A stretch of DNA of 64,000 nt, from assembly GCF_003990335.1 (NCBI RefSeq), contig NZ_CP034683.1, positions 2,432,501-2,496,500 on the forward strand, in the 5' to 3' direction. The notes beneath the pieces are model-generated. The model saw only the letters and a program-made list of their open reading frames with translations, was not told the DNA's origin and did no database searches. The position numbers were made by a program, and so were the translations under genes. Source of the stretch: Rheinheimera mangrovi. Its GTDB lineage: Bacteria > Pseudomonadota > Gammaproteobacteria > Enterobacterales > Alteromonadaceae. Shown piece by piece: positions 44,364 to 53,064 of the stretch (positions are counted from its first letter, which is position 1; the number at the start of each line of letters is the position of its first letter).

Positions 44364-45389
44364 CTACTTGGCTGAACTCTCTTTAAAAATTTCAGTCACT
44401 GCAGCTTCACCTTCGGATCGTTTTGCTCTATACATGCCTTCGGTATTAAAGCTCCAGCTTACTTTTCCTTTGTGATCAATCAGGATCACCCCACCAGTGC
44501 CACCTACTTTCGCCAGCTCCTGCTGAATGACCTGATCAGCCGCTTTGTCGGCGCTGATGCCCTTATATTTCACTCTGGCACAAATATCAGAAGCAACACG
44601 GTAACGGATAAAAAACTCGCCGTGACCAGTGGCAGAAACCGCACAGCTGGCATTGTCAGCAAAGTTACCAGCGCCAATAATAGGTGCATCACCAATACGT
44701 CCATAACGTTTTGCCGTCATGCCGCCAGTCGAGGTTGCCGCTGTTAATAAACCACTGCGATCCATAGCCACAGCGCCCACAGTGCCCATATTCCACTCGG
44801 GTTGCCATGGCGCAATTAAGCGATAGTTTTGTGCCTGATGAGGCACTTTTTGCATACTTTGTTTAGCTTTTTTCAACGCCTCATATCGAAACTCTGTATC
44901 AAAATAAGAGTTTTCTACCAGCGCCAGCCCCTGCTCTTTGGCAAATTGCTCAGCACCAGCACCCGAGAGCATCACATGCTCAGACTTTTCCATCACAGCA
45001 CGGGCTAATAACACAGGGTTTTTCACGTGAGTTAAACCTGAAGCTGCGCCCGCCATCAGGTTATCCCCCCGCATGATGGACGCATCCAGCTCGTGACCTT
45101 CGTCGTAGGTATAGACAGCGCCTTTACCAGCGTTAAAAAGCGGAGAATCTTCCATAATCAGTACGGCGGCCGTGACCGCATCCACACTGCTGCCGCCTTT
45201 CTCCAGCACCGCATAACCTGTATCCACCGCATGTTTTAATGTGGCGTGATAGGCCTGCTCCTGAGCCTCTGTCATCTGGCTTTTATTGATGGTACCGGCA
45301 CCACCGTGTATGACGATAGCTATAGGTTGTTTGGCAAAAGCCAGAGCAGAAAAGCAGCTTAAGGCTAAAAAAGACATGGTGCGGCGCAT
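44364..45389 (-). CDS. isoaspartyl peptidase / L-asparaginase (Ntn hydrolase), exported
   Basis: A 341-residue type 2 asparaginase. The signal peptide is MRRTMSFLALSCFSALAFA and the core starts IVIHGGAGTI. The autocleavage and nucleophile site is the Thr in WNMGTVGAVAMDRSG near residue 194; downstream are RIGDAPIIGAG and GTGGVILID. It removes beta-aspartyl residues from dipeptides and hydrolyses asparagine. The longest frame starts at 45446, but ATG 45389 is followed by a proper signal peptide and preceded by AGGG, so I start there. The precursor is split into alpha and beta subunits by autocleavage. Confidence 0.9.
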   Translation of the reverse strand: MRRTMSFLALSCFSALAFAKQPIAIVIHGGAGTINKSQMTEAQEQAYHATLKHAVDTGYAVLEKGGSSVDAVTAAVLIMEDSPLFNAGKGAVYTYDEGHELDASIMRGDNLMAGAASGLTHVKNPVLLARAVMEKSEHVMLSGAGAEQFAKEQGLALVENSYFDTEFRYEALKKAKQSMQKVPHQAQNYRLIAPWQPEWNMGTVGAVAMDRSGLLTAATSTGGMTAKRYGRIGDAPIIGAGNFADNASCAVSATGHGEFFIRYRVASDICARVKYKGISADKAADQVIQQELAKVGGTGGVILIDHKGKVSWSFNTEGMYRAKRSEGEAAVTEIFKESSAK

Positions 45390-45487
45390 ACAAAGTACCC
45401 TGATTATTTTATTAGTTACTTCAAGTTGTACCGCGAACTCCATCAAAGACGCAAGTTGCGCTGCGCTAATTCGTTAAGAATAAGGGT

Positions 45488-46426
45488 TTAATCTTCAGCG
45501 CCTATCGAAGCTTCAGCACTGCAATTTCCTGCCCGCTTAAAACCAGCATTCAGCGCCTGCAGCTCTGTGTCAAACCATTGCTGATTGCGCTCTGACACCT
45601 GGCGATAACCACTACAATGACTTAAGTGATAGAGCTTACTGCGTTTATTACCTAGCACCTGACCTGAAGATACAGCTACAGTTTGTCTACTTTCTTTTGC
45701 TGTAGTTAGACCAAAACCCGATACCTTGTAGTTGAGCTGCCAAACCTTTTTACCTGTAACAAAGTCATTGGCATGGCCCATTTGCTGTGCAATACGCTGT
45801 TGCAATTTACGTTCTGTCTCATCCACTGGGTCTTGCTGATGCCAGGCCATAAAAAGCTGCTGCTGCGCTTTGGCCAATGGCAGTTGATATTTATCTGCCA
45901 TATAAAAATGAATACGGGCTATATCACCGCGAATTTCAGCGCGAGGTTCCACCAACCGGCTTTTAAAATCAACTTTCACTTCACAAGAGCCATATTGCGG
46001 AGCCTGCGCTGGCAACATACCAAACCGGTAATGCGCTCTGTCGCCATTCACTTCACCTATAGCGGGTTTGAGGTTAAATAAATCGGCCTCCATTTGCTTA
46101 AACAAAACGTCTGTTTTACCGCATTGCTCACGGCCACCCTTTTTCCAGCACGCTAAAGGCGAGCCAAATTGCTGGGCAGGCATCACATGCTCCCATTCAA
46201 TTCTGTTGGCACGTGGACCGTTTTTGCGAATTTGGTAACCACAACCCTTTAAATCAGGAATACCTTTGCCTGCTTGCCAGCGAATAGCACAGCCACAATA
46301 AAATTCTTGTTTTTCGGGGGCGTAAATACGACTTGCGATAGTTTTTGCAGAGTCAAAATTTGCTGGTGCAGCATTGGCAACTGCAGATAAAACAAACAAA
46401 ACAACATAAAATACGAATTTAAACAA
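45488..46426 (-). CDS. secreted endonuclease I with C-terminal Ada-like zinc domain
   Basis: A 312-residue exported nuclease. TTG at 46426 gives a good signal peptide (MFKFVFYVVLFVLSAVANA). The endonuclease I core has the catalytic His in RIEWEHVMPAQ near residue 76 and the EADLFNLKPAIGEVNGDR block near 113, with Cys pairs forming disulfides as in EndA and Vvn. A C-terminal extension (residues about 235-300, GQVLGNKRSKLYHLSHCSGY to GFKRAGNC) matches the Ada-type or sunset zinc-binding module and is unusual in this family. It degrades external DNA; the zinc module may help substrate or surface binding. Confidence 0.85.
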   Translation of the reverse strand: MFKFVFYVVLFVLSAVANAAPANFDSAKTIASRIYAPEKQEFYCGCAIRWQAGKGIPDLKGCGYQIRKNGPRANRIEWEHVMPAQQFGSPLACWKKGGREQCGKTDVLFKQMEADLFNLKPAIGEVNGDRAHYRFGMLPAQAPQYGSCEVKVDFKSRLVEPRAEIRGDIARIHFYMADKYQLPLAKAQQQLFMAWHQQDPVDETERKLQQRIAQQMGHANDFVTGKKVWQLNYKVSGFGLTTAKESRQTVAVSSGQVLGNKRSKLYHLSHCSGYRQVSERNQQWFDTELQALNAGFKRAGNCSAEASIGAED

Positions 46427-46754
46427 AGCGGTACAACCTTAAACTACCTGCGGATCAGTTTTATTATGCCATAAGTCTGAGCACGACAAATCAGGCATTT
46501 ATTCAAGGATAAATATGCGAATAATGCTTGCACAACACCAGATAAACGCAGTTCATAATGTATAAAAAATAATGGTTTAAGCAGAATTAACCTCAGTTAT
46601 CAGCCTTTTACTTCAACCTTACACTGAAAATAACATTACCAATGGTTAACAATAGAAAGCTTTTTTATCAAAGTTAATTTGACTATTTAGCACGCAAAAT
46701 GTAGTTTCATCGCTATAAAGCAGCAGTTAAGCGCAGAATAAGAGTTAATCCGCT
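46427..46754. other. AT-rich intergenic region between divergent genes
   Basis: About 330 bases upstream of endonuclease I (minus) and the TPR response regulator (plus). It is AT-rich at 46560-46700 and should hold both promoters. No gene or terminator is seen. Confidence 0.5.
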
Positions 46755-48386
46755 ATGGACCAGTCATTTTTTCGTTGCAAAAAAGTCTTGGTCATTGATG
46801 ACTGTGCGCCCGTCCGGGCCACCGTAAAAGGAATGTTACAGCAAATGGGGTTTGAGGCTATTCACCTGGCCAAAGACGCAGGCGAAGCTATGCACAAATG
46901 CATAGAAATGCCCTTTGATTTTATCTTATGTGACTTCAATCTCGGTGACTGTAAAGACGGTTATCAGTTGTTTGAAGCACTGAAAAAGCAACAGCTGTTG
47001 GCCCCACTCTGCTGTTTTATAGTGATAAGTGCCGAAGCACAAAGCCAAATCGTACATGGTGTTATTGAGTTACAGCCTGACGACTACCTGCTAAAACCTT
47101 TTACAGCTCCCGCATTAGAAGAACGTATCTGTAGAGCCATCCGGCACCGCATAGAACTGCGCAAAGTATTTTTCCGCTTATTTGAACATGACTATGCAGA
47201 CGCCTCGCGTGAATGCGATTTGGTGATCCGCACCAAACCTGATTACGCACTGCAAGCCATGCGCTTAAAAGGCGAATTGCTGCTGAAATTAGGCCAGTAC
47301 GACAAAGCTGAGGTGTTTTACCAAAAAGTGCTGCAGCAAAAAACTTATAGCTGGGCACGCCTGGGCCATGCATTAAGTTGTTTTTACCTGGAGCTTTGGG
47401 AAGATACCGAACTGGAACTGGCTGATCTGACTCAGTTTGCCGATACCAAAGTGGAAGCGCTGGACTGGTTATCCCGTTTGTATGTGCGTCACGGCCGTTA
47501 TCAGCTGGCCTTCGAGACCTTAAATAAAGCAGTCACTTTATCGCCGAAAAACATCAGCAGACAAAAAACCTTAAGTAATTTATGCACCATGTTAGGCCAT
47601 ACCGACATAGCGGCCCGTATTGCCGGAAAAATAGTTCAGGCCGCCCGTCATTCAATAGACGATACAGCCGACAATTATCTGAACCATGCCCGTGCTTTGA
47701 TTGATCAAGCCAAAGGCGCTAATTTGCTGGATAAAGCTGTGATCCTGCAAAACGCCGGCAAACTGCTGGATGCGCTGCATAAACGTTTTAATATCGATGT
47801 GCTGAAACGGGAGACTGTGATTTTACGCAGCCGTATCAGCAGTTGCCGTGGCGCTATCAAAGAAGGCCGTGAAGTAATACAACAAATTCAGGATTTACCT
47901 CTGGATGACTTGAGTATCGACAGCTGTATGGACGCCGCCAAAGCTTATTTTGAACTAGGCGATTTGTACTCCAGCCAGCTGTGTATCGACCATCTGAAAA
48001 CCAAGTTGTACGACGACGATTTTCTGACAGAAACCCAACGTATTATGCTTCAGCTGGAGCAGGACAAACACCAAAGCCTAAAACAGCAAATCAAACAAAT
48101 TAATACTGAAGCCACAGACGCCTATCGCATGGGTCAGTTTGGCCGTGCGGTGATGCTGTTTTGTGAAACTTTTGACTATATGCCCACCAATCCGGTGATA
48201 GCGCTGAATTTATTGCAAGCCATGAGTAAAAGCGCAGGTGTAACAGGCGAAACCATTCATTACGCCCGTAACGCTGCACGGGTACTGCGGCAAAACCAGC
48301 TGGGGAAAAACGAGCAGGAACGTTTTGAAAAATACGTGCTCACCTTAAGAAAAACCCAACCGGAATTAGCTCAGATCCAACTGTAA
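46755..48386 (+). CDS. response regulator with receiver and TPR domains
   Basis: A 543-residue protein. The receiver (residues 8-130) has VIDDCAPVR, the phospho-acceptor Asp in DFILCDFNLGD near residue 60 and the conserved Lys in LLKPF near residue 115. The rest is helical with tetratricopeptide-type repeats (for example MRLKGELLLKLGQYDKAE near 176 and a DNYLNHARALIDQAK segment near 310). It has no DNA-binding output, so it probably acts through protein contacts; similar proteins occur in gammaproteobacteria. The gene stands alone, its stop close to that of a convergent gene. Confidence 0.85.
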   Translation: MDQSFFRCKKVLVIDDCAPVRATVKGMLQQMGFEAIHLAKDAGEAMHKCIEMPFDFILCDFNLGDCKDGYQLFEALKKQQLLAPLCCFIVISAEAQSQIVHGVIELQPDDYLLKPFTAPALEERICRAIRHRIELRKVFFRLFEHDYADASRECDLVIRTKPDYALQAMRLKGELLLKLGQYDKAEVFYQKVLQQKTYSWARLGHALSCFYLELWEDTELELADLTQFADTKVEALDWLSRLYVRHGRYQLAFETLNKAVTLSPKNISRQKTLSNLCTMLGHTDIAARIAGKIVQAARHSIDDTADNYLNHARALIDQAKGANLLDKAVILQNAGKLLDALHKRFNIDVLKRETVILRSRISSCRGAIKEGREVIQQIQDLPLDDLSIDSCMDAAKAYFELGDLYSSQLCIDHLKTKLYDDDFLTETQRIMLQLEQDKHQSLKQQIKQINTEATDAYRMGQFGRAVMLFCETFDYMPTNPVIALNLLQAMSKSAGVTGETIHYARNAARVLRQNQLGKNEQERFEKYVLTLRKTQPELAQIQL

Positions 48387-48388
48387 AG

Positions 48389-48411
48389 GTTCAGAGCAAT
48401 CCGCTCTGAAC
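48389..48411. terminator. intergenic hairpin between convergent genes
   Basis: GTTCAGAGC-AATCC-GCTCTGAAC forms a perfect nine-base stem just after the TPR regulator stop and before the convergent DUF1543 gene stop. No T-run is present on either strand, so it could be a bidirectional structure that pauses polymerase. Confidence 0.45.
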
Positions 48412-48416
48412 ACCAT

Positions 48417-48911
48417 TTAAGCCAACACAATATAATCCGACTGATGCACTGTTTCTTTATGTTGCCCCTGGATCAGGCGGACATAACGACCACCGATCTG
48501 ATCAATAGCAATACAATCATCCACATCCAGCACCGCATCGGTATGTGGTTTATCCCAACGTTCAGGCAAGTAGGTTTTACCCTTTTGCTTGGCTTGTGTT
48601 TTGTCTGGGGCTGTCACCAACAGGTAGTGGTGATCTTCACCAAAAGCGCCTGCAGTATAACCACCTAAGTTGATGAAAAATAATCGCAATTCATCTGCTG
48701 CAGGTGCTTGCTCAGAAAACCGTACCTGATAGCCCTCTACCCCATCCACCTGCATCCAGGAATCGATATGCATGCCTGCCATAGTACCAAACCACTGCTG
48801 ACGTAACTCTGGGTAGCAGTCTTCAATACTGTGGCCCGTGACAAACACTACATCATGTACTTCAATTTTTGCTTTAGGATGTTTGCCACCCAGCATAACG
48901 ACAAATAGCAC
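48417..48911 (-). CDS. DUF1543 family protein
   Basis: A 164-residue protein with the DUF1543 start MLFVVMLGGKHPKAKIEVHD and the HSIEDCYPELRQQWFG block near residue 27. It has no signal peptide or membrane segment. GTG at 48911 is the start; an AAGGAG ribosome binding site lies seven to eight bases upstream and overlaps the end of the MATE gene. Function is not known for the family. It lies 10 bases downstream of the MATE gene, so the two are probably co-transcribed. Confidence 0.82.
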   Translation of the reverse strand: MLFVVMLGGKHPKAKIEVHDVVFVTGHSIEDCYPELRQQWFGTMAGMHIDSWMQVDGVEGYQVRFSEQAPAADELRLFFINLGGYTAGAFGEDHHYLLVTAPDKTQAKQKGKTYLPERWDKPHTDAVLDVDDCIAIDQIGGRYVRLIQGQHKETVHQSDYIVLA

Positions 48912-48921
48912 TAAAAACTCC

Positions 48922-50292
48922 TTAAGAAGGTAAACTTTCGTTAAGCTCTGGGGAGCCAGCTAAGCGCCCGGTTTTAATCAGTTGACGTTTGGCCAGCACA
49001 AAGCTGAATACGGCCTGCACCACCACAGAAAGGACTGATATCAGCCATAAGTTATGCAATGAAAAGGCTGTGGTTTGGCTCAACCATACAGCAGGTAAGG
49101 CAAAAAGCAGTAACCTTGTGACTGAGCTCGCCAAACCGGGCAAGGTATTACCCAGCCCCTGAAACAAGCCTGAGCAGGTTAACACCACTCCGGAAGCGAA
49201 AAAATTCCATGAAATGATCTGAATAAAATCGCTTCCTGCAGAGCGAACATCCGCATCTGCACTGAAAAAACCAATCAACCAGGCAGGATTAAGCTGACAG
49301 ACTAAAAACAACAACCCCATCACCACAAGTTGCATTTTTAACGCGGCACTAAAACTTGCGGTTATACGGTCCAACCGGCCAGCCCCAAGGTTCTGGCCAA
49401 AAACTGCCGGCAGTGAAAAAGCAATGGCCACTCCGGGTAAAGAAATAGCCTGAACCAGTCGCATACCGGCACCAAAACCAGCCTGAGCTGCTGAGCCAAA
49501 GTCTTTGATCAGGATATACACCAAAGCACTGAACGCAAACATCATTAAAAACTCAGCACCAGCTGGACAGCCGATAGCCAGTACTCGACGCCACACTTTA
49601 AAATCAGGCTTTTGCATCTGCCGCAGATGCAGATACAGCTCTTGTTTGATCACATAAAAAAGCAACAAAACTAAACCGGCGATCACTGACAAAGTACTAG
49701 CTAAGCCTGCGCCTGCCACTCCCATGGCGTACCCGGTAAGCCAGCCGTTGATAAGAACCGGAGCCAGCACAATATTAAGAACCACTGTCAGCAATTGGAT
49801 TTTCATCGTGGACTGTACATTACCTGTAGCTCGTAAGGCAGCCACCAAAGCAACAGAGACAAACTGCAATGCAAGGCCAGGCAGAAACCAGTTCAGATAC
49901 TGCTGACTTAATAAGATCACAGCTTCTGAGGACGACACGGAATGCAGATATGGCTCAACCAGAAAAGGCCCTAATAAAAACAGCCCTGCTGTACCGGCTA
50001 AACCTAACCAGACGCCCTGATGGAAAAGCCGGTTGGCTTCTGCAGGATTTTTTGCACCAACAGCCGGAGCCATTAATGCAACTAAACCCACACTCAACAC
50101 CTGGGTCAGCGCTATCACCAAAAACATTAAATTGGCGCTGCTGACCACTGCAGCCAACGCATCAGTCCCAAGGCCTGCAACAAAATAAAGATCCACCAGA
50201 ATATAAAGAGTTTGTACCAACATGCCTATGGTCATAGGTACAGCCTGACTGATGATCTGCCTGTATACAGAGCCTTGAGTTAAGTCCTTCAC
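48922..50292 (-). CDS. MATE family multidrug efflux transporter
   Basis: A 456-residue protein with twelve predicted helices in two repeats of six. The N-terminus (GSVYRQIISQAVPMTIGMLV) and the second-half start (GCPAGAEFLMMFAF near residue 240) match the MATE fold. It exports cationic drugs or metabolites using Na+ or H+ gradients. GTG at 50292 is the start, with AGGAA upstream. It precedes the DUF1543 gene. The distance to the upstream deaminase gene is 27 bases, so all three may form an operon. Confidence 0.9.
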   Translation of the reverse strand: MKDLTQGSVYRQIISQAVPMTIGMLVQTLYILVDLYFVAGLGTDALAAVVSSANLMFLVIALTQVLSVGLVALMAPAVGAKNPAEANRLFHQGVWLGLAGTAGLFLLGPFLVEPYLHSVSSSEAVILLSQQYLNWFLPGLALQFVSVALVAALRATGNVQSTMKIQLLTVVLNIVLAPVLINGWLTGYAMGVAGAGLASTLSVIAGLVLLLFYVIKQELYLHLRQMQKPDFKVWRRVLAIGCPAGAEFLMMFAFSALVYILIKDFGSAAQAGFGAGMRLVQAISLPGVAIAFSLPAVFGQNLGAGRLDRITASFSAALKMQLVVMGLLFLVCQLNPAWLIGFFSADADVRSAGSDFIQIISWNFFASGVVLTCSGLFQGLGNTLPGLASSVTRLLLFALPAVWLSQTTAFSLHNLWLISVLSVVVQAVFSFVLAKRQLIKTGRLAGSPELNESLPS

Positions 50293-50319
50293 CTGAAGTT
50301 TTGTTCCTGCGTTATAAAT

Positions 50320-50919
50320 TTATTCCCGACCGTTGTATATCCGGCCACCACAATTTTTGTAGTGTTCCAGCACAGCTTTGGCATCGCTGCGTTTGAACTG
50401 GCGCACCACTTCCATACCGGCCTTTGCTAAATATTGATAAGACTGTTCAAACACTGGGCCTTCATCAAAACCTATAGCACGAGCATCTTCTGCAGTACCT
50501 GCACAAACCATACGATTAACGCCACTCCACAACACAGCACCCATGCACATGGCGCAAGGCTCACAAGAAGTGAAAAGCTCACGGCCACTGTCGGTGGCCA
50601 ATGTAAAAGAGCCTAAGGCTTTTTCGGCCATCATAATAGCAACGGTTTCGCCGTGTAAGGTGGAATTGGTTAAAGGCACTACACGGTTCACGCCAACACC
50701 TAACAGCTGGCCAGACGCCCGGTCAAAAATAGCAGTACCAAAAGGACCACCAGTACCTCGTTCAACGTTTTGTTTTGAGAGTTCAATAGCTAACGCCATT
50801 TTCTCATCATCTGAACTGTAGGTTCTTTGCCAATTGACAAAATCTGCCACCCAATCAGGTAATTCCACAGTGACTGCACTGCCTGGCTGGTGAATAAAAC
50901 CAATACGCTCTTTCATCAT
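50320..50919 (-). CDS. cytidine/deoxycytidylate deaminase-family nucleoside deaminase (guanine deaminase-like)
   Basis: A deaminase of about 199 residues with zinc-binding motifs: the HGE of TLHGETVAIMMAE near residue 89 and PCAMC in TSCEPCAMCMGAVLW near residue 121. It converts a purine or pyrimidine base or nucleoside to its deaminated form; the subgroup resembles guanine deaminase GuaD. TTG at 50940 is a possible upstream start, but ATG at 50919 (or 50916) has AGGAACA upstream and is preferred. It may share a transcript with the MATE gene. Confidence 0.85.
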   Translation of the reverse strand: MMKERIGFIHQPGSAVTVELPDWVADFVNWQRTYSSDDEKMALAIELSKQNVERGTGGPFGTAIFDRASGQLLGVGVNRVVPLTNSTLHGETVAIMMAEKALGSFTLATDSGRELFTSCEPCAMCMGAVLWSGVNRMVCAGTAEDARAIGFDEGPVFEQSYQYLAKAGMEVVRQFKRSDAKAVLEHYKNCGGRIYNGRE

Positions 50920-50940
50920 TGTTCCTGCCGCTTGTAGCAA

Positions 50941-51416
50941 AAAATTGGGCCGACTTTTTACCTTTATATCAGTTGGGCTACAAGTAAAAAATCACAGAAT
51001 GCTAAATTTTTGTGAAATAGCATGCTGAAAATAAGAATCAGACAAATCCGATCCACAATAGGACCAGTAACTTCATACAGTTACGCACTTGGCAAACGTA
51101 GTTTGGTGCTGGCCACTACCTGCCAACACTGCGCCTGTTGCTACCGATCCATCTGCCATGCTCTGGTGTGGGGCCATAGTTTTTATGGTAGCTGTCGGCA
51201 CATTGGCTTCTGTGAGTAATGGTCGCGGCATTTATAGTTGGTCTTCGCTGCATCGACGACAGAGCCGCCTTGCTGGTACACTACAGCAAGACGCACAGCT
51301 TCTTCTTTTGCCATTGGATGGCAAATGCAAATGCAGAATACGCAGTAAAAAGTGACAGACGCTGAGAATACAAGCGCCAGAAAGCACCTAATCATGAATT
51401 GCGCAGGAATAAAAAC
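50941..51416. other. intergenic region before sbcB, no convincing gene
   Basis: About 475 bases with no recognisable gene. Short open frames exist on both strands (for example 51183-51395 minus, coding a hydrophobic N-terminus), but they have no ribosome binding site and no similarity I can name. The region may contain a decayed gene. The sbcB ribosome binding site (AGGA at 51405) lies at its end. Confidence 0.45.
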
Positions 51417-52853
51417 TTGAACCAAACACCTACATTCTATTTCTACGACTTTGAAACCTGGGGTGCGGATCCAAAAAAAGACCGTCCGGCCCAGTTTGGT
51501 GGTATTCGCACAGATTTAGATTTAAACCCTATTGGCGAACCTGATATGTGGTATTGCCAGTTGGCGAACGATTATTTACCTCATCCGGTGGCTGCTCTAA
51601 TTACTGGCCTGACGCCACAGCTGTGTAACCAAAAAGGTTTGGCTGAAACCGAATTTTGCCGTCGTATTCTGGAGAGATTCAGCCAGCCCAATACTTGTGT
51701 GCTTGGGTACAACAGCTTACGTTTTGATGATGAAGTCACGCGTTACAGCCTGTATCGTAACTTCTACGAGCCTTATGGCCGTGAATGGCAACAAGGCAAC
51801 AGCAGATGGGATTTAATCGACATAGTACGCGCCTGTTATGCGCTGCGCCCTGAAGGCATAATCTGGCCGGAAAAAGCCGATGGCAGCCCAAGCTTTAAAT
51901 TAGAAGATTTAACCAAAGCCAATGGTTTATCACACCAACGCGCACACGATGCCTTATCTGATGTGTATGCCACTATCGCCATTGCCAAACTGGTGAAAGA
52001 AAAACAACCTAAGCTGTTTCAGTACCTGCTGGATTTACGCAAAAAAACTGAAGTCAGTAAGTTGTTTGACTTGGTCAATTTAACACCGCTGGTGCATGTG
52101 TCGGGGCGCTTCCCCGCTATTCAGGGTTGTGTTAGCTGGATAGTGCCTTTAGCACCGCATCCAACCAATAAAAACGCCGTGATTTGCTACAACCTGCAAG
52201 CCGACCCCAAACCTTTGCTGGAGCTGGATTTAGCTTCATTGCAGCAACTTTTGTATACCAAAACCGCTGATTTAGACGAAGACCAGCAGCGGCTTGGTTT
52301 AAAGCTTATTCATATTAATAAGTGCCCTGTATTGTCTCCGGCTAAAACCTTGTCAGAGCAACGAGCCGCTGATTTGGGCATCGACAGAGCCGCTTGCCTG
52401 AAGCATCTGGACTGGCTGCGGCAAAACCGCTCTGCTATTCAACCTAAGGTGATGGAGCTGTATCAGTTGCCGACAGACTACACAGTAGAGACTAATCCGG
52501 ATTATCAGCTCTATAACGGTTTTGTCTCCAACGAAGACAAACAGCGGATGGAGCAGCTGCATTTGATGAGTGCTGACCAACTGGCGTCCAACCCTGTGCT
52601 GTTTAGCGAAGACAGGCTAAATCAGCTGCTGTTTTTATACCGTGCCCGCAACTACCCACAAAGCCTGACTGATCAGGAGCAACAACGCTGGCAACGATAT
52701 CGCAGCGACAAACTGACCCATGGCCTGGATAAACCCAATTTAACCTTTGATGAATTTGGTTTGGCGCTGGAAAACCTGGCACATGAAGCAGGTGATGACG
52801 TAAAGAAAATGAATATCCTCAAGGCGTTATTTCAGTACGCTCAGAGCTTATGA
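51417..52853 (+). CDS. sbcB: exonuclease I (3' to 5' single-strand DNA exonuclease)
   Basis: A 478-residue exonuclease. The N-terminal DEDD domain has YFYDFETWG at residues 7-15, the RFDDEVTRY block near residue 102 and HDALSDVYATIAIAKL near residue 180. Beyond it are the SH3-like domain and C-terminal helices of the Escherichia coli SbcB fold (475 residues). It degrades single-stranded DNA in recombination and mismatch repair. No ATG lies in frame near the start; TTG 51417 follows AGGA with eight bases spacing and gives the expected N-terminus, whereas TTG 51399 has no site. Confidence 0.95.
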   Translation: MNQTPTFYFYDFETWGADPKKDRPAQFGGIRTDLDLNPIGEPDMWYCQLANDYLPHPVAALITGLTPQLCNQKGLAETEFCRRILERFSQPNTCVLGYNSLRFDDEVTRYSLYRNFYEPYGREWQQGNSRWDLIDIVRACYALRPEGIIWPEKADGSPSFKLEDLTKANGLSHQRAHDALSDVYATIAIAKLVKEKQPKLFQYLLDLRKKTEVSKLFDLVNLTPLVHVSGRFPAIQGCVSWIVPLAPHPTNKNAVICYNLQADPKPLLELDLASLQQLLYTKTADLDEDQQRLGLKLIHINKCPVLSPAKTLSEQRAADLGIDRAACLKHLDWLRQNRSAIQPKVMELYQLPTDYTVETNPDYQLYNGFVSNEDKQRMEQLHLMSADQLASNPVLFSEDRLNQLLFLYRARNYPQSLTDQEQQRWQRYRSDKLTHGLDKPNLTFDEFGLALENLAHEAGDDVKKMNILKALFQYAQSL

Positions 52854-52861
52854 GCTCTGAG

Positions 52862-52945
52862 CCGTAGGGGCGGGTCTTGCACCCGCCCGTCTAATTATAC
52901 CGCCACTCCCATTGACGGGCCGGGACAAGCCGCGGCCCCTACAAG
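52862..52945. repeat. REP-type hairpin, copy 2, plus adjacent GC-rich hairpin
   Basis: GGGCGGGT-CTTGC-ACCCGCCC flanked by CCGTAG matches the element at 43844-43873 except in the loop. About 25 bases on, GGGCCG and CGGCCC form a second GC-rich hairpin with a different loop. Two linked REP units of this kind suggest a bipartite REP (BIME-like) element. Confidence 0.65.
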
Positions 52946-53064
52946 CAGCACCTCTATAAACTATTTTTGTTCAGCCGCCAGTTCCCTCTCTATGTTTCAG
53001 ATCAGACTTCTGCTAGCCTGCGCACAGTAATTAACCAGTGTTGTTTTTGGGTGCGGAGTCTGTG

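Noticed and set aside
51183..51395. Minus-strand frame of 70 codons with hydrophobic start before sbcB
   Set aside because: No ribosome binding site, Cys-rich signal-like start of low quality and no recognisable homology; a decayed gene is possible.
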